A stretch of 41,859 nt of DNA, from assembly GCA_002254565.1 (NCBI GenBank), contig NJEG01000032.1, positions 1 to 41,859 of the forward strand. Reading direction: 5' to 3'. Below, one piece after another: positions 40,676-41,859 of the stretch (position 1 is its first letter; every line of letters starts with the position of its first letter). The position numbers and the translations under genes are program-made. Below the pieces are notes generated by a model that was given only the letters and a program-made list of their open reading frames with translations, was not told the origin of the DNA and did no database searches. The stretch comes from Candidatus Altarchaeales archaeon ex4484_2 (lineage in GTDB: Archaea > Altiarchaeota > Altiarchaeia > IMC4 > QMZM01).

Positions 40676-41859
40676 TCACGTGGTTGATGTCTGGTTTTCC
40701 ATCAACTCTATTATGAATTCTCGGTTGGCTGCAGCATCTTTTGCTGAGGGATTCAACTCTAATACTTTGTTGAAGCACTCCAATGACCTATTGAGATAAC
40801 CAAGATAATATAATGTCAGGCCTTTGTTATGCCAGGCGCTGTCGAAATTAGGGTCGATTTCAATCGCTTCATCTGCTAACGTAATTGCCTCGTCATATCT
40901 ACCTAAACCATTTAATGCATCTATTTTGTTCAATAGTATATCCTCTCGATCATATCGGGAGGAATCCTCTAAAACATTATCATATGCATACAAAGCCTCA
41001 TTGTATCTCCCCAAAAAATGTAGATTAACTGCTTTATTCATCCAGGCATCACTGTAACTCGAATTTTTTTCTAGAACCTTATCTAATAAACCTATTGCTT
41101 CGGAGTATCTGCCTAAGTCTGTTAAAACATCTGCTTTGTTGTATAATACGCGTGTATCATCCGGCTCCAACGTTAATGCAGTATCATAAACCTCCAAAGC
41201 CTCTTCATACTTATGAAGACCTCTTAACGCTATACCCTTATTATTCAATGCTGTTACCGACTCTGGCTCCAACTCCAATAACTCATCATATTTCTCAAGA
41301 GCCTCATCATATCTCCTCTCTTGAAGCAACCACCTACCCTCTAAATTCAATGACTCCAACAGAGGAACCTCACACCTCAAGGAATCAATCATACGAGAAA
41401 AAACAGGCTCATAATCATCATAACTCTCCAGAATACTGGAACAATCAATCGAGAATAAATTATTGTTACAGTTTAAATAAACTATTTTGTGTTTTGTTTT
41501 TATAACATCATACTCTAAGATTAAATCAGCAATATGCCTTTTATTGTTATTTGTCTCTTCAGCGGTTATTTTCAACACCCGAACTTTAGCATTTGAAGAA
41601 TTCTTGATGTTCGTGAAAAATTGATTAACTGATTTGTTTATTAATTCGTCACTCAAAGTGAAATTTTTTGAAAGATAATAATTGGTGTATAACAAGACTG
41701 ACACTATAACACGGTCATCTTTTTTTGGTCCTTTAAAAAATAGGACAGTAAGATTAGATAAATCCCATTCCGACTTTTTAAATTTATTGTCATATGCACT
41801 TAAATTTTTCCATTCAATCTGCCATGTTGAGGGGTATTCTAGGCTAAACCCGTATTCTT
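40676..41859 (-). CDS. PsbP-like domain followed by TPR repeats (5' end outside window)
   Basis: The frame is open to the window edge. Upstream of a GTG at 41704 the translation still reads as protein (EYGFSLEYPSTWQIEW, SEWDLSNLTVLFFKGPKKDD), so the real start lies beyond the window. The PsbP-like domain comes first here and ends around MIDSLRCEVP. About six TPRs follow (LQERRYDEALEKYDELLELE; LRGLHKYEEALEVYDTALTL; LTDLGRYSEAIGLLDKVLEK). The domain order is thus reversed relative to the two related proteins, unless further TPRs precede it. It ends 40 bases before the next TPR gene. Confidence 0.82.
   Translation of the reverse strand, partial: EYGFSLEYPSTWQIEWKNLSAYDNKFKKSEWDLSNLTVLFFKGPKKDDRVIVSVLLYTNYYLSKNFTLSDELINKSVNQFFTNIKNSSNAKVRVLKITAEETNNNKRHIADLILEYDVIKTKHKIVYLNCNNNLFSIDCSSILESYDDYEPVFSRMIDSLRCEVPLLESLNLEGRWLLQERRYDEALEKYDELLELEPESVTALNNKGIALRGLHKYEEALEVYDTALTLEPDDTRVLYNKADVLTDLGRYSEAIGLLDKVLEKNSSYSDAWMNKAVNLHFLGRYNEALYAYDNVLEDSSRYDREDILLNKIDALNGLGRYDEAITLADEAIEIDPNFDSAWHNKGLTLYYLGYLNRSLECFNKVLELNPSAKDAAANREFIIELMENQTSTT

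Noticed and set aside
30795-41859. Prophage or integrated virus
   Set aside because: No integrase, terminase, capsid, portal or replication genes and no attachment repeats at a tRNA were found in the block.

Overview
The window is archaeal chromosome. Archaeal markers are a Cbf5-type pseudouridine synthase next to ribosomal protein L14e, the archaeal tRNA C56 2'-O-methyltransferase (Trm56), Pth2, a DUF123 GIY-YIG protein, an Ogg2-type DNA glycosylase, an archaeal-type leucyl-tRNA synthetase, and tRNA genes without encoded CCA. The lineage cannot be fixed from sequence alone. A class I GAPDH, an AN1-zinc-finger/CAP protein, CC-rich secreted repeats and Thr-rich cell-wall stalks fit a little-studied euryarchaeal or DPANN-like lineage (inference).

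Layout. Positions 1-9.4 kb hold five tRNA genes (Thr, Pro, Ala, Ser, Lys, all on the minus strand), membrane proteins, an ornithine cyclodeaminase-like enzyme, GAPDH, a ClpP-fold membrane protease, a wrecked flavodoxin gene, a CDF transporter flanked by winged-helix domains, a broken membrane-protein gene and the rpl14e-cbf5 pair. Dense arrays of small hairpins follow the tRNA-Ala and tRNA-Ser genes. Positions 9.4-19.6 kb hold a secreted FG-GAP protein, uppP-pcm, trm56 with an FAD dehydrogenase, a predicted RNase H-fold nuclease, pyrF-pth2-mscS, ribH, and a TrkA/CPA2 antiporter pair. Positions 19.6-30.5 kb hold a Cys-rich secreted protein, a DUF123 protein, asd, an Lrp regulator, an aminotransferase overlapping leuS, a thioredoxin-like membrane protein, ogg, a DUF4013 membrane protein and a secreted repeat protein. 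leuS is split by a frame change at a point where a conserved catalytic-core segment is missing.

Positions 30.8-41.9 kb form an accessory block in which every gene is on the minus strand with short gaps or overlaps, so it is probably one operon. It holds two copies of a modular cassette. Two large proteins share an almost identical ~55-residue N-terminal module and then diverge completely. Two smaller proteins share only a C-terminal module. Each of the latter is preceded by a gene carrying a related C-terminal domain and followed by a small membrane protein. Around them are three TPR proteins with a PsbP-like domain (two of them lipoproteins), an AN1-TM-CAP protein and a two-domain membrane protein. 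This constant-head/variable-tail organisation is the best candidate for an undescribed system. It resembles polymorphic secreted effector loci, but no known toxin domain is recognised.

Several genes are damaged: flavodoxin, the 6.86-7.6 kb membrane protein, leuS, one TPR lipoprotein with an in-frame TGA, and the 5' end of the RNase H-fold gene. Either the genome is decaying locally or the assembly has indels; read mapping would decide.
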